Assembly (NCBI GenBank): GCA_016935555.1
Contig: JAFGQR010000009.1
Coordinates: forward strand, 1 to 36,674
DNA from: Verrucomicrobiota bacterium
GTDB lineage: Bacteria > Verrucomicrobiota > Verrucomicrobiia > Limisphaerales > JAFGQR01
DNA: 36,674 bases
Direction of reading: 5' to 3'
Position 1 is the first letter of the stretch, and every line of letters starts with the position of its first letter. Of this stretch, positions 24,701 to 31,481 are shown piece after piece. Under the pieces are notes generated by a model, which was not told the origin of the DNA, ran no database searches, and worked only from the letters and a program-made list of their open reading frames with translations. A program made the translations under genes and the position numbers.

Positions 24701-25006
24701 CAGGCCGTGCCCCGGGAGTGGCTGGCCCCGAATCGGCATTGCGGCATGGAAAAAGCCGCCACCTGGTTCGGCCCCGTCAGCGTCCTCTACACCGGCGGCG
24801 ACCGCGACCTCCTCTGCCAACTCAAAGGCCCCACCCGCAATCCCCCCGAAACCCTCCGCGTCCGCTTCCGCCACCCCCGCGCCCTGCCGATCCGCAGTGC
24901 CACCCTCAATGGCAACCCGTGGCCCAGCTTCGGCGGCGAGTGGGTCACCCTGCCCGGCAACATCGGCGACGCCACGCTCACCGCGACCTTCCCCGCTTCG
25001 CCCTGA
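21791..25006 (+). CDS. Large secreted protein with probable (alpha/alpha)6-toroid glycosidase domain
   Basis: A 1071-residue exported protein with an N-terminal signal (ALSIFLIAGAGVPLLGAA). Residues about 30-400 look beta-rich and Trp-rich (VRLEYWGSWWPDRHLP, NIGWMELGNWWKYDWRV), a possible carbohydrate-binding or galactose-binding-like region. A Pro/Ala-rich linker lies at about 418-455. From about 580 to 900 an alpha-helical region with repeated GxxxxxxxxW segments resembles a six-hairpin glycosidase toroid: RSHAMHLLVNCER, FGYGAYGNESCMMVVDLERR, GYNQHHGWILWMLGEHYRFT, EDIGDWWTWLSTSCYTWRGL, CETLEGALHLLITRA. The C-terminus has a short beta domain (ATLNGNPWPSFGG). I do not recognise a numbered GH family. 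Acidic residues in GNES and LEDIGDWW are candidates for catalysis. It lies downstream of the repeat array; no partner gene is obvious. Confidence 0.72.
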   Translation: MQARLPSARAALSIFLIAGAGVPLLGAAPFDAAPFALPLPKGNGLLWEDPREIHRVVAHFADAAPAPETVRLEYWGSWWPDRHLPKDREPGGGNIGWMELGNWWKYDWRVADTEAVAHGKAIVFAFRPVNAKEFPKLREYPAAFRYTLKLRVASDRPLPVLERLEAFTDSGTEPRAVRLVWDAPLSEPPTLEAFNGRVLSTERRAPSDYRVYLNVVTNADPNTFDRTLLTVRQGSTAFTLKFDDLLRGPLFMPHVGVIAQLAGDDRSYAELGAEQQRRGTPTLHDRVAALPEQTWRAAWEGMPPKKSHIYFPLGLDGGRQRFRLNADGSLDWRSNDHYLRNRPGRDTPRLSLEKGGVQLRFGLPSKPSHRTLEEASLPICATTWHLDGVRVQQRAFVTELEGGTARTEALTPWAHPGREPDAAAPHTAPPPSKERARTTHASTPAANPAPPGDAFAVFMAHFAFTNTTGESKSVALPLEFGGGPAFDRLRLDGAGLIWNGDHVRGHVSGFAGGATTEGEPGWRWTLGPHEARAVVVKVPYVVLTSGREHDALRRLDFDTERKAVAGYWRQRLNQSASLITPEPMLNEFYRSHAMHLLVNCEREPGSDRRFARVGSFGYGAYGNESCMMVVDLERRGYHREARDCLDAWLHYQGTVALPGSFASKDGVLYGAGGYEAGGYNQHHGWILWMLGEHYRFTRDQAWLERAAGGIVKGADWIIRETARTADRHELERGLLPSGSLEDIGDWWTWLSTSCYTWRGLDSAAWALEQIRHPEARRLRQAATDYHHALIANFTTAMERSPVVRLRDGTAIPKVPSHVHRRGRTFGWICETLEGALHLLITRAIDPNSNLGTWIVKDYEDNLYLSNQYGYTLDNFERHWFGRGGMSMQACLLLDVEPYLFRDEPKHALRALFNGQAVSYFPDVRLNTEHALPAMGDWRGDHFKSSDEANCAGWLRHLFVREQDDRTLLVGQAVPREWLAPNRHCGMEKAATWFGPVSVLYTGGDRDLLCQLKGPTRNPPETLRVRFRHPRALPIRSATLNGNPWPSFGGEWVTLPGNIGDATLTATFPASP

Positions 25007-25103
25007 CGGCAAGGCCGGGCTTGATTTCATGGCCCTGCCGCAACATCTTCGGTGCTGATATGAAAGCGTCCCTCGCCGGTCATCCGAAGCCGATGAGCCT
25101 TGG

Positions 25104-25136
25104 CCTGCATTGCTCACCGGACGGTGAGAATGCGGG
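25104..25136 (+). repeat. Palindromic repeat, copy 2
   Basis: CCTGCATT (25104-25111) pairs with AATGCGGG (25129-25136), and CTCACC (25113-25118) with GGTGAG (25123-25128), leaving one unpaired G at 25112 and a short loop. Same orientation as the copy at 5060. It lies in the 146-base gap between the toroid-domain protein and the five-gene cluster, where it could end transcription of the former. Confidence 0.72.
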
Positions 25137-25152
25137 TTAGGCCGGGTCCGCC

Positions 25153-25566
25153 ATGACTGAGCCCCCGCACCTTCTCTACTGCCATTGCGCCCACGCCCGG
25201 GTGGTGCCGCCCGAGGTGAAGACGGAGGTGCTGCGGCAACTGTGCGCCTCGGGCGCCTCGTTCGAGGCCGTGGCCGACCTGTGCGCGCTGGCGGCGCGCC
25301 AGGACCCGCTCCTGCGGCGGCTTGCGGCCGGCGGCCCGTTGAAGATCGCCGCATGCTACCCACGGGCGGTTCGCTGGCTTTTCGCGGCAGGCCAGGCGGC
25401 CCTGTCCGAGGCCCGAACGGAAGTGCTTAACATGCGCGTGCAACCGGCCCCGGCGGTTGTCGCGGCCATGCTCGACCCCCGGTTGCATCCGAACCTGGCC
25501 GCCATGGACAACCCAAAACCCGGGCGCGATTCCCATGGAACGGGGCCGGCGCCGATGACATCATGA
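25153..25566 (+). CDS. Small Cys-containing protein, first gene of the redox/isoprenoid cluster
   Basis: A 137-residue protein of unknown function. The N-terminus is YCHCAHARVVPPEVK (9-23), with Cys10 and Cys12; other cysteines are at 31, 44 and 68. The core is LCALAARQDPLLRRLA and LKIAACYPRAVRWLFAAG (64-81), then EVLNMRV, and the last about 35 residues are low complexity. The CxC-A start and IAACYPRAVRWL block look like a conserved Cys-containing redox or metal-binding fold, somewhat reminiscent of HdrA-type electron-transfer subunits, but I cannot name a family. The stop overlaps the start of the ferredoxin gene as ATGA (25563-25566), so the two are coupled and probably interact. It is the first gene of a five-gene operon running to 30375. 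Confidence 0.7.
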   Translation: MTEPPHLLYCHCAHARVVPPEVKTEVLRQLCASGASFEAVADLCALAARQDPLLRRLAAGGPLKIAACYPRAVRWLFAAGQAALSEARTEVLNMRVQPAPAVVAAMLDPRLHPNLAAMDNPKPGRDSHGTGPAPMTS

Positions 25567-26381
25567 GCGTGGCCGGTCAACTCACCCCGCGGGTGGTGCT
25601 GTATGAGGGCGCCGGCACCGCGCCATGGGCGGCGGCGGCGCGTTTCGAGTTGCTCGAACGCTTGCTGGCGCGGGGCTATTCGGTCAGCCGCGCGACCGGG
25701 CCGGGCGGTGTGCCGCTCGCGCAGGGCCACGGCGAATGGGTGATGGGACAGTGTGAGCAAGACGCGCCTCCCGGATGCAGGGACGTCCGGGGATGGGATG
25801 CGGCCCGGGTGGTGGGGATGATCGACGCGGAACACGCGGCGCGGGCCGGTGCGGCGCCGGAGGACTGGACGCCGTGGTTTCCGGTGATCGACGAGGCGCG
25901 CTGCACGAACTGCATGCAGTGCCTGGGGTTTTGTCTGTTTGGCGTGTTTGGTCTCGACGCGCAGCACCGGATCCGGGTGGAATCGCCCGAGAACTGCAAG
26001 ACGCAATGCCCGGCCTGCTCCCGGGTTTGCCCGGAGGCGGCGATCATCTTCCCGCAATATCCCCGCAGCCCCATCAACGGGGACGACGTTGAGGCGTCCC
26101 ACGCGGCGCGCGAGGCGATCAAGGTGGACATTTCCGCGCTGCTGGGCGGCGACGTGTATCGGGTGCTGCGGGAGCGCAGCGCCCGGGGAAAAACGCGGTT
26201 TTCGGCGGAGCAGGATGCGGACAAGGCGCTGGAGGAACGCCGGAAGTGCCTGGCCCAAATGGCCGCGGCGGCGGACATTCCGCCCGAGGTGCTCATGTCG
26301 CTGCCGTCGCCGGCAGAGATTCGGCGGCGCGCCGAGGAGGCCAGGGCGCGCGCGGAGGCGGCGCGGAAAGGAGGCGACTGA
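25563..26381 (+). CDS. Dual [4Fe-4S] ferredoxin-type protein
   Basis: A 272-residue iron-sulfur protein. After an N-terminal domain of about 105 residues (VVLYEGAGTAPWAAAARFEL at 11-30, unlike a plain ferredoxin) comes WFPVIDEARCTNCMQCLGFC, with Cys114, 117, 120 and 124 (CX2CX2CX3C), and then CKTQCPACSRVCPEAAIIFP with Cys145, 149, 152 and 156 (CX3CX2CX3CP). This gives two probable [4Fe-4S] clusters, one with an atypical CX3C spacing. The C-terminal 90 residues are charged and helical (EERRKCLAQMAAAADIPPEV). I infer an electron donor for the radical SAM enzyme encoded one base downstream. No signal peptide, so cytoplasmic. Its gene overlaps the upstream small-protein gene by 4 bases. Confidence 0.82.
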   Translation: MSVAGQLTPRVVLYEGAGTAPWAAAARFELLERLLARGYSVSRATGPGGVPLAQGHGEWVMGQCEQDAPPGCRDVRGWDAARVVGMIDAEHAARAGAAPEDWTPWFPVIDEARCTNCMQCLGFCLFGVFGLDAQHRIRVESPENCKTQCPACSRVCPEAAIIFPQYPRSPINGDDVEASHAAREAIKVDISALLGGDVYRVLRERSARGKTRFSAEQDADKALEERRKCLAQMAAAADIPPEVLMSLPSPAEIRRRAEEARARAEAARKGGD

Positions 26382-26382
26382 G

Positions 26383-27675
26383 ATGGTGGCGCGGCTGTTG
26401 TACCGGGTGTGGCGGACGACGGACGCTCGGGTGTTGTGGAAATTCGTCTGGAATTTCGGCGTGAAGGGGGCGCGGTCGATGTTCCGGTTCAAGCGGCGGT
26501 TGCGGCGCGGGGTGGTGTTCCCGCCGTTTCTGCACCTGTCGATCATCAACAGCTGCAACTTGCGTTGCCAGGGGTGCTGGGTGGACGTCGACGCCCCCCG
26601 GGAGGCGCTCGGCCTGGACGTGCTGAACCGCGTGATCCGCGATGCGAAACGCCACGGGAACGCGTTTTTTGGGCTGCTGGGCGGCGAGCCGCTTCTGCAT
26701 CCGGGCCTGATGACGCTGCTGGCGGCGCACCCGGACTGCTATTTCCAGGTGTTCACCAACGGCACGCTGATCACGGAGCGCGTGGCCGCCCAACTGCGCC
26801 GGCTCGGCAACGCCAGCCCCATCATCAGCATCGAAGGCTCGGAAGTCGTCAGTGACCAGCGCCGCGGCAGGCCCGAGGTCTATGCCCGGACCCTGCGCGG
26901 GCTCGAGCACTGCATCCGGGCGCGGCTGCTGACGGGGGTGGCGACAAGTGTGTGCCAGTCGAACATCGACGATCTGCTGACGGAGGGCTGGTTGCGGGAA
27001 CTGATCCGGCTGGGGGTCCATTACGTGTGGTTCTACACCTACCGCCCCGTCGGCCCCAACCCCAACTACGACCTCGCCCTGCGGCCCGACCAGCACCTGC
27101 AGGTCCGGCGGTTTGTCGTCGACATGCGCGCCCGGCTGCCGCTGGCGATGATCGACGCCTACTACGACGGCCAGGGGCGCTCGCTGTGCCCGATGGCCAC
27201 CGGCATCAGCCATCACGTCAGCCCGCGCGGCTGGATCGAGCCCTGCCCCGTGATCCAGGTGGCCTGCGAGAATATTCACCAGTCGGGAAGCGTCTTTGAA
27301 TTGATGACCCAATCGGCGTTTCTGGACGATATGCGGCGGACGGCCGCACAGGCGATGCGCGGGTGCGTCGTGCTCGAGCGGCCCGACCTGATCCAGGCCG
27401 TGGCCCGGCGGCATGCGGCCACGGATTCCACGGCGCGGGGCACGGTGCTGGCGGAGATGGCGGCCATGGAGCCGCGGTTCAGCCAGTGGCTGCCCGGCGG
27501 CGAGATCCCGGAACGCCACTGGGCGTACCGGCTCGTCAAGCGCGTCTTTTTCAGCGATTTCGGCGCCTACCGCCAAGCCCGGCACGATGTCGCCGCCAAA
27601 CAGCAGCAATGGCAGCAGCAGTGTCCCCCAACGCCCGCCCCCACGGCCGCGGCCCACTTGAACACTCTCCAGTGA
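26383..27675 (+). CDS. Radical SAM enzyme of the isoprenoid-linked cluster
   Basis: A 430-residue radical SAM protein. Start at ATG 26383, with a strong AAAGGAGG Shine-Dalgarno at 26367-26374 lying inside the end of the ferredoxin gene. Cluster ligands are Cys58, Cys62 and Cys65 (CNLRCQGC), followed by FFGLLGGEPLLHPGL (SAM-binding GGE) and YFQVFTNGTLITE, ISIEGSE and TSVCQSN strands of the partial TIM barrel. A short Cys-containing tail, LCPMATGISHHVSPRGWIEP with CPVIQVACENI after it, could bind an auxiliary cluster in the manner of SPASM/twitch domains. An amphipathic Arg-rich N-terminus (residues 1-42) may touch the membrane. Reaction unknown. Ten bases separate it from the DUF116/prenyl-synthase fusion gene, suggesting that it acts on an isoprenoid or its precursor. 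Confidence 0.85.
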   Translation: MVARLLYRVWRTTDARVLWKFVWNFGVKGARSMFRFKRRLRRGVVFPPFLHLSIINSCNLRCQGCWVDVDAPREALGLDVLNRVIRDAKRHGNAFFGLLGGEPLLHPGLMTLLAAHPDCYFQVFTNGTLITERVAAQLRRLGNASPIISIEGSEVVSDQRRGRPEVYARTLRGLEHCIRARLLTGVATSVCQSNIDDLLTEGWLRELIRLGVHYVWFYTYRPVGPNPNYDLALRPDQHLQVRRFVVDMRARLPLAMIDAYYDGQGRSLCPMATGISHHVSPRGWIEPCPVIQVACENIHQSGSVFELMTQSAFLDDMRRTAAQAMRGCVVLERPDLIQAVARRHAATDSTARGTVLAEMAAMEPRFSQWLPGGEIPERHWAYRLVKRVFFSDFGAYRQARHDVAAKQQQWQQQCPPTPAPTAAAHLNTLQ

Positions 27676-27685
27676 CACGCCGGCC

Positions 27686-29440
27686 ATGCGCATCCCCCTC
27701 GTCATCCCGCGTCCCACCCCCCTCCAGCGCCTCCGCCCGCCCAAGGACAATATTCCGCAAACGGCCGAAGAGCGGCGGCGGGTGGTGCAGTGTGCCCGGC
27801 ATTACGTGGCCGAGTTCAATCCCGTGCCGCCCGTGCCGCTGGACCAGTTGCGCGAGCACGCAGACCGCGTGCGGGAACTGCTCGGCCTGGACGCGAAATA
27901 CGGGGATTTCATCGGACTGGTGTTGAACAACGAGATGTGGCGCGAAACGCTCGCCACGGTGCCGTTCGAACGCCGTCTGCTGCTCCTCCCGAAATGCCTG
28001 CGGGTTGAGGACAGGTGCCCGGGCACCTTCGACGAGTTTGGCCTGCTCTGCAAACAGTGCGGCTTGTGCCCCATCCAGGAGTTGCAGGCCGAAGCCGAAC
28101 GCCTGGGCTATGCCGTGCTCGTCGCCGAGGGCTCGGCCGTGGTGATGTCGCTCATCCAAACGGGCAAAATCGACGCCATCGTCGGCGTCAGCTGCATGAA
28201 CGTGCTCGAGCGGGCGTTCCCGCACATGGAGGCGGCCGCCATCCCGGGCGCCGCCATCCCCCTGCTCCAGGACGATTGCCGCAACACCACCGTCGACCTC
28301 GAGTGGGTCTGGGATTACATCCACCTCACCAGCGCCGACCAGACACGCCGGCTCGACCTGGGCGTGCTCCGCCGCAACGTCGACGCCTGGTTCACCCCGG
28401 CCTCCCTCGACGCCATCCTCGGCCCGGCCGAGGGCGATGCCGAACGCCTCGCCCGGACCTGGCTGTTGCGCGGCGGCAAACGATGGCGCCCGTTCCTGGT
28501 CGTCGCCGCCTGCCAGGCGTTGACGGACGTTCCCGGCGCCGCCCTTTCGGACGACCTCAGGAAGATCGCCGTCGCCGTGGAATGCTTCCACAAGGCGTCG
28601 CTGATCCATGACGACATCGAAGACAACGACCCCCAGCGGTATGGCGAACCCGCCATGCACGAGGCGCATGGCCTGCCCGTCGCGCTGAACGTCGGCGACC
28701 TGCTCATCGGCGAAGGCTACCGCCTCATCGGCGCCGCCCAGATCGCCCCGGAACAAAAGGCCGCCATGCTGCAGGTCGCCGCCGAAGGCCAACGCCAGCT
28801 CTGCCGCGGCCAGGGCGCCGAACTGAATTGGGCCCGCCACCCCCGCCCCCTCACCTCCCGCGACGTCCTCGACATCTTCCGCCACAAAACCGCACCTGCG
28901 TTCGAGGTGGCGTTGAAGCTGGGCGTTTTGTTTGCCGCCACGGGCCGGAGTGCCGCCGGGGCCGCCGAACTGCCCTCCGCCATGGGCAGCTACGACACCG
29001 TCGCGGCCGTCCTCTCCGCCTACAGCGAAGCGCTGGGGATCGCCTACCAGATCCGGGACGACCTGAGCGACTGGGGCCGCACCGGTGACACCGACGACCT
29101 GGCCGGGCTGCGCCCCAGTCTCCTGTTGGCCGTCGGCCGGGAGCGGTCCGGCGGCGATGACCGCCCCGTGCTCGACGCGGCCTGGCGCCGTTCCCTGCCG
29201 GCCGGCGTCACGCCCGCTCACATCGAGGCTCTCTGCAGTTCCCTGCACGCCGACACCCGCTGCCGGGCCCTGCTCGAAACCTACAAGGGCCAAGCCATCC
29301 GCTCCTTGCGCGACCTCGAAAACCCCAATCTCAAAGGCCTCCTACGGCGCGTCATCGGCCGCATCTTCAACGAAACCGAGATCCAGGGCTGGTGCAAGGA
29401 GTTCGCCCCCCGTCCGGCTGGCCGCGCCCCGCAGCCATGA
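27686..29440 (+). CDS. DUF116 domain fused to trans-polyprenyl diphosphate synthase
   Basis: A 584-residue two-domain protein. Residues about 60-215 are a Cys-rich DUF116-type domain (LLPKCLRVEDRCPGTFDEFG at 101-120, then CKQCGLCPI at 122-130, IDAIVGVSCMNVLER), which probably holds an Fe-S cluster or metal. Residues about 235-560 are an isoprenyl diphosphate synthase that elongates allylic diphosphates with IPP: GGKRWRP (263-269), first Asp-rich motif DDIED (309-313), NVGDLLIGEGY (335-345) and second Asp-rich motif RDDLSD (457-462), all intact. Small residues (Ala, Ser) at positions -5 and -4 from the first motif suggest a product of C20 or longer; this is by analogy. The fusion is unusual. 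Its stop overlaps the next start as ATGA (29437-29440), pointing to a channelled pathway. Confidence 0.87.
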   Translation: MRIPLVIPRPTPLQRLRPPKDNIPQTAEERRRVVQCARHYVAEFNPVPPVPLDQLREHADRVRELLGLDAKYGDFIGLVLNNEMWRETLATVPFERRLLLLPKCLRVEDRCPGTFDEFGLLCKQCGLCPIQELQAEAERLGYAVLVAEGSAVVMSLIQTGKIDAIVGVSCMNVLERAFPHMEAAAIPGAAIPLLQDDCRNTTVDLEWVWDYIHLTSADQTRRLDLGVLRRNVDAWFTPASLDAILGPAEGDAERLARTWLLRGGKRWRPFLVVAACQALTDVPGAALSDDLRKIAVAVECFHKASLIHDDIEDNDPQRYGEPAMHEAHGLPVALNVGDLLIGEGYRLIGAAQIAPEQKAAMLQVAAEGQRQLCRGQGAELNWARHPRPLTSRDVLDIFRHKTAPAFEVALKLGVLFAATGRSAAGAAELPSAMGSYDTVAAVLSAYSEALGIAYQIRDDLSDWGRTGDTDDLAGLRPSLLLAVGRERSGGDDRPVLDAAWRRSLPAGVTPAHIEALCSSLHADTRCRALLETYKGQAIRSLRDLENPNLKGLLRRVIGRIFNETEIQGWCKEFAPRPAGRAPQP

Positions 29441-30375
29441 GCCGGCACGCGACGAGCCTGCACATCCACATGGTCCAGGCCGCCCGGCAGGCCCCCCGCG
29501 TCCTCGGCGAGGCCACCGAACAGATCGCGGCCTTTGTGCGCAGCCAGCAGCATCCCTCCGGAGGGTTCGTCGACCGCAACGGCTCCCCCGACCTCTATTA
29601 CACCGTCTTTGCCCTCGACAGCCTCATGGCCCTCCAACAGCAGCCCGCCCTCGCCCCGCTGGCCGCCTACCTGCGCTCGTTCGGCGACGGCACCGGATTG
29701 GACCTCGTGCACCTGTGCAGCCTCGCCCGAGGCTGGGCGGCGCTCCGTCACCTCGACCTCTCTGGCGCCACCTCCCCGCCGCAACACATCCTCCCCAACC
29801 TCGAACGCTTCCGCGCCTCCGACGGCGGGTTCCATCCCAAACCCGGCAACCGGACCGGCACCGCCTACGGGGCGTTCCTCGCCCTGGGAGCCCATCAGGA
29901 CGCCGGCTGTCCGCTGCCCGATCCCGAGAGCCTGGCAGCCAGCCTCGAGCCCCTCGCCACACCCGACGGCGCATGGACCAACGAATGCGTGCTCCCGCCC
30001 GACTCCCGCGCCGTCTCCAAGTGCCCGCAGGCCGGCGCCACCAACGCCACCGCCGCGGCGGTGTTGGTGTTGCGGCACCTGGCACGGCCCATCCCCGCCA
30101 CCGTCGGCGACTGGCTGCTTCGACAGTGGTGCCCCCAGGGCGGCTTCCGGGCCAGCCCCGCAACCCCCATGCCCGACCTCCTGTCCACCGCAACGGCCCT
30201 GCACGCCTTGGCAGCGTTGGACACGCCCATCGCCGGACTCCGCGAGGTCTGCCTGGATTTCCTGGATTCGCTCTGGACCAACGCGGGTTCGTTCCACGGA
30301 CATTGGGCGGACGACCACCTCGATTGCGAATACACCTTCTACGGGCTGCTGGCGGCGGGACACTTGGCCCCATGA
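29437..30375 (+). CDS. Alpha/alpha-toroid prenyltransferase/terpene-cyclase-like protein
   Basis: A 312-residue protein starting at ATG 29437 inside the stop of the fusion gene. It has repeated helical hairpins with GGF/GAW turns, as in prenyltransferase beta subunits and squalene-hopene cyclases: SGGFVDRNGSPDLYYTVFAL, DGGFHPKPGNRTGTAYGAFL, DGAWTNECVLPP, QGGFRASPATPMPDLLSTAT and HLDCEYTFYGLLAAGHL. The zinc triad of protein prenyltransferases (Asp, Cys, His) is not kept: the D-x-C site reads DLL and the HT site reads YT. The DxDD acid motif of class II cyclases is also not seen. So it is neither a standard farnesyl/geranylgeranyltransferase subunit nor a standard SHC. As the partner of an isoprenyl diphosphate synthase it probably binds or cyclises the product. 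Its 3' end overlaps the convergent pseudogene by 37 bases. Confidence 0.8.
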   Translation: MSRHATSLHIHMVQAARQAPRVLGEATEQIAAFVRSQQHPSGGFVDRNGSPDLYYTVFALDSLMALQQQPALAPLAAYLRSFGDGTGLDLVHLCSLARGWAALRHLDLSGATSPPQHILPNLERFRASDGGFHPKPGNRTGTAYGAFLALGAHQDAGCPLPDPESLAASLEPLATPDGAWTNECVLPPDSRAVSKCPQAGATNATAAAVLVLRHLARPIPATVGDWLLRQWCPQGGFRASPATPMPDLLSTATALHALAALDTPIAGLREVCLDFLDSLWTNAGSFHGHWADDHLDCEYTFYGLLAAGHLAP

Positions 30376-31219
30376 GGCGCGCCTGGGCCGGGCAGGTCCT
30401 GTCCGGGAACAGGTCGCGACGGTTCAATGAGCAGTGCGTCGCTCTCGGGGAGACTGTTGAGCGCCGTCCCCGAGAGATCGGCGGCGCAGCGAAAGCCCAC
30501 GGTGGCGCAGCGGTCCAACCCGGGCCACAGCATCAGGAATTTTGCCCCAAAGGCGTTCGGACGCGGCCCGCCATCCATATACCAGCCCGACCCTTTCGCG
30601 CTGTAAAACGAGCCGCCCTTCACAATGCAAAACCGGGTGCGGCCGTCGGTGCGCTCGCTCTCGGTCCATTCCCAGACGTTGCCGCACAAGTCCCAGATTC
30701 CGAACGGCGACCGCCCTTCGGGAAACTGGCGCACCGGCGTGGTGCCCCCGGTCTCGCCGCCGTTGCACCGGTTGGGCAGCATTCCGGAACCCCACGGATA
30801 CACCCGCGCCGAAGGCCCCTGGGCCGCGTATTGCCATTCCTCCTCGGTGGGCAGGCGTTTGCCGGCCCATCGCGCATAGGCCCGCGCGTCCTCCAGATCC
30901 ACATGAACCACCGGATGCTCCTCCAGCGCCACCCCCAATCGCACCGCGTCGAGCCCCTCCCGAAACTCCGCCGCGCCGCGATCCATGGTGTCGAGAAAAA
31001 TGCCGTCCGCCTCCACCCCGCCGACCAGGGCGCAAAGCGCGGCCAGATCCGATTGCCCCTCGCGCCGCGTGCCGGTGTCCCACGGATTGTAGTCGACGAA
31101 CACCCTGACGCCGGCGCGAATGTGAACCCGGGGACGCCGGCGGCGCTGAGCCGCCCGGCGCGCAGGCCCGACGCGCAGGCGGCCAAAAGGGCGATTTCGA
31201 GGAATTGACGGCGGTTCAC
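30339..31219 (-). pseudogene. Broken formylglycine-generating-enzyme-like (SUMF1) gene
   Basis: The 3' frame (31103 to 30339) reads VFVDYNPWDTGTRREG, then a segment ending GVALEEH that runs straight into a SUMF1/FGE core: PVVHVDLEDARAYARWAGKR, LPTEEEWQYAAQG, FGIWDLCGNVWEWTESE, KGGSFYSA and CATVGFRCA. The normal N-terminal half of the SUMF1 fold is missing, with an apparent junction near 30911-30925. Upstream, in another frame, GTG 31219 starts NRRQFLEIALLAACASG, a twin-arginine-like signal, followed by GFTFAPA. The frame changes between that and AGVRVFVDYNPW at about 31105-31120. So a secreted two-domain protein has lost two internal segments, one out of frame. A shorter cytoplasmic product from GTG 31103 is possible but is unlikely to be functional. 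Confidence 0.65.
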
Positions 31220-31481
31220 GGGCTGCGGTTCGTGGGCGGCGCGGCGGGAACGTGCACCGCCCGCCGCGAAAGCCTCCCCGGGCCGGGATCGGCCGTGGAA
31301 AAGTCGCGTGCCGAATGTCGGATTTGAGCCTGATGGTTGGGCCGGGGCCATTGAGGAAGGGATGGTCAAATGCGGGCCCGTTGGAAGCAAGGAATCAACG
31401 GGCAGAAGGAAAAGCCACTGGGATCCGAATCAAGCGCCATCACCCCCCCCAGCGATTCTATCGCGCGATTGTCCAAGAACC

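Noticed and set aside
22658-25363. Minus-strand open frame of 901 codons
   Set aside because: Antisense to the 1071-residue secreted protein; composition and lack of motifs mark it as a shadow.
27551-29293. Minus-strand open frame of 580 codons
   Set aside because: Antisense to the DUF116/prenyl-synthase fusion, whose catalytic motifs prove the plus strand.
29437-30375. Protein farnesyl/geranylgeranyltransferase beta subunit or squalene-hopene cyclase
   Set aside because: Zinc ligands and the DxDD motif are not found at the expected places, so only the fold-level call was kept.
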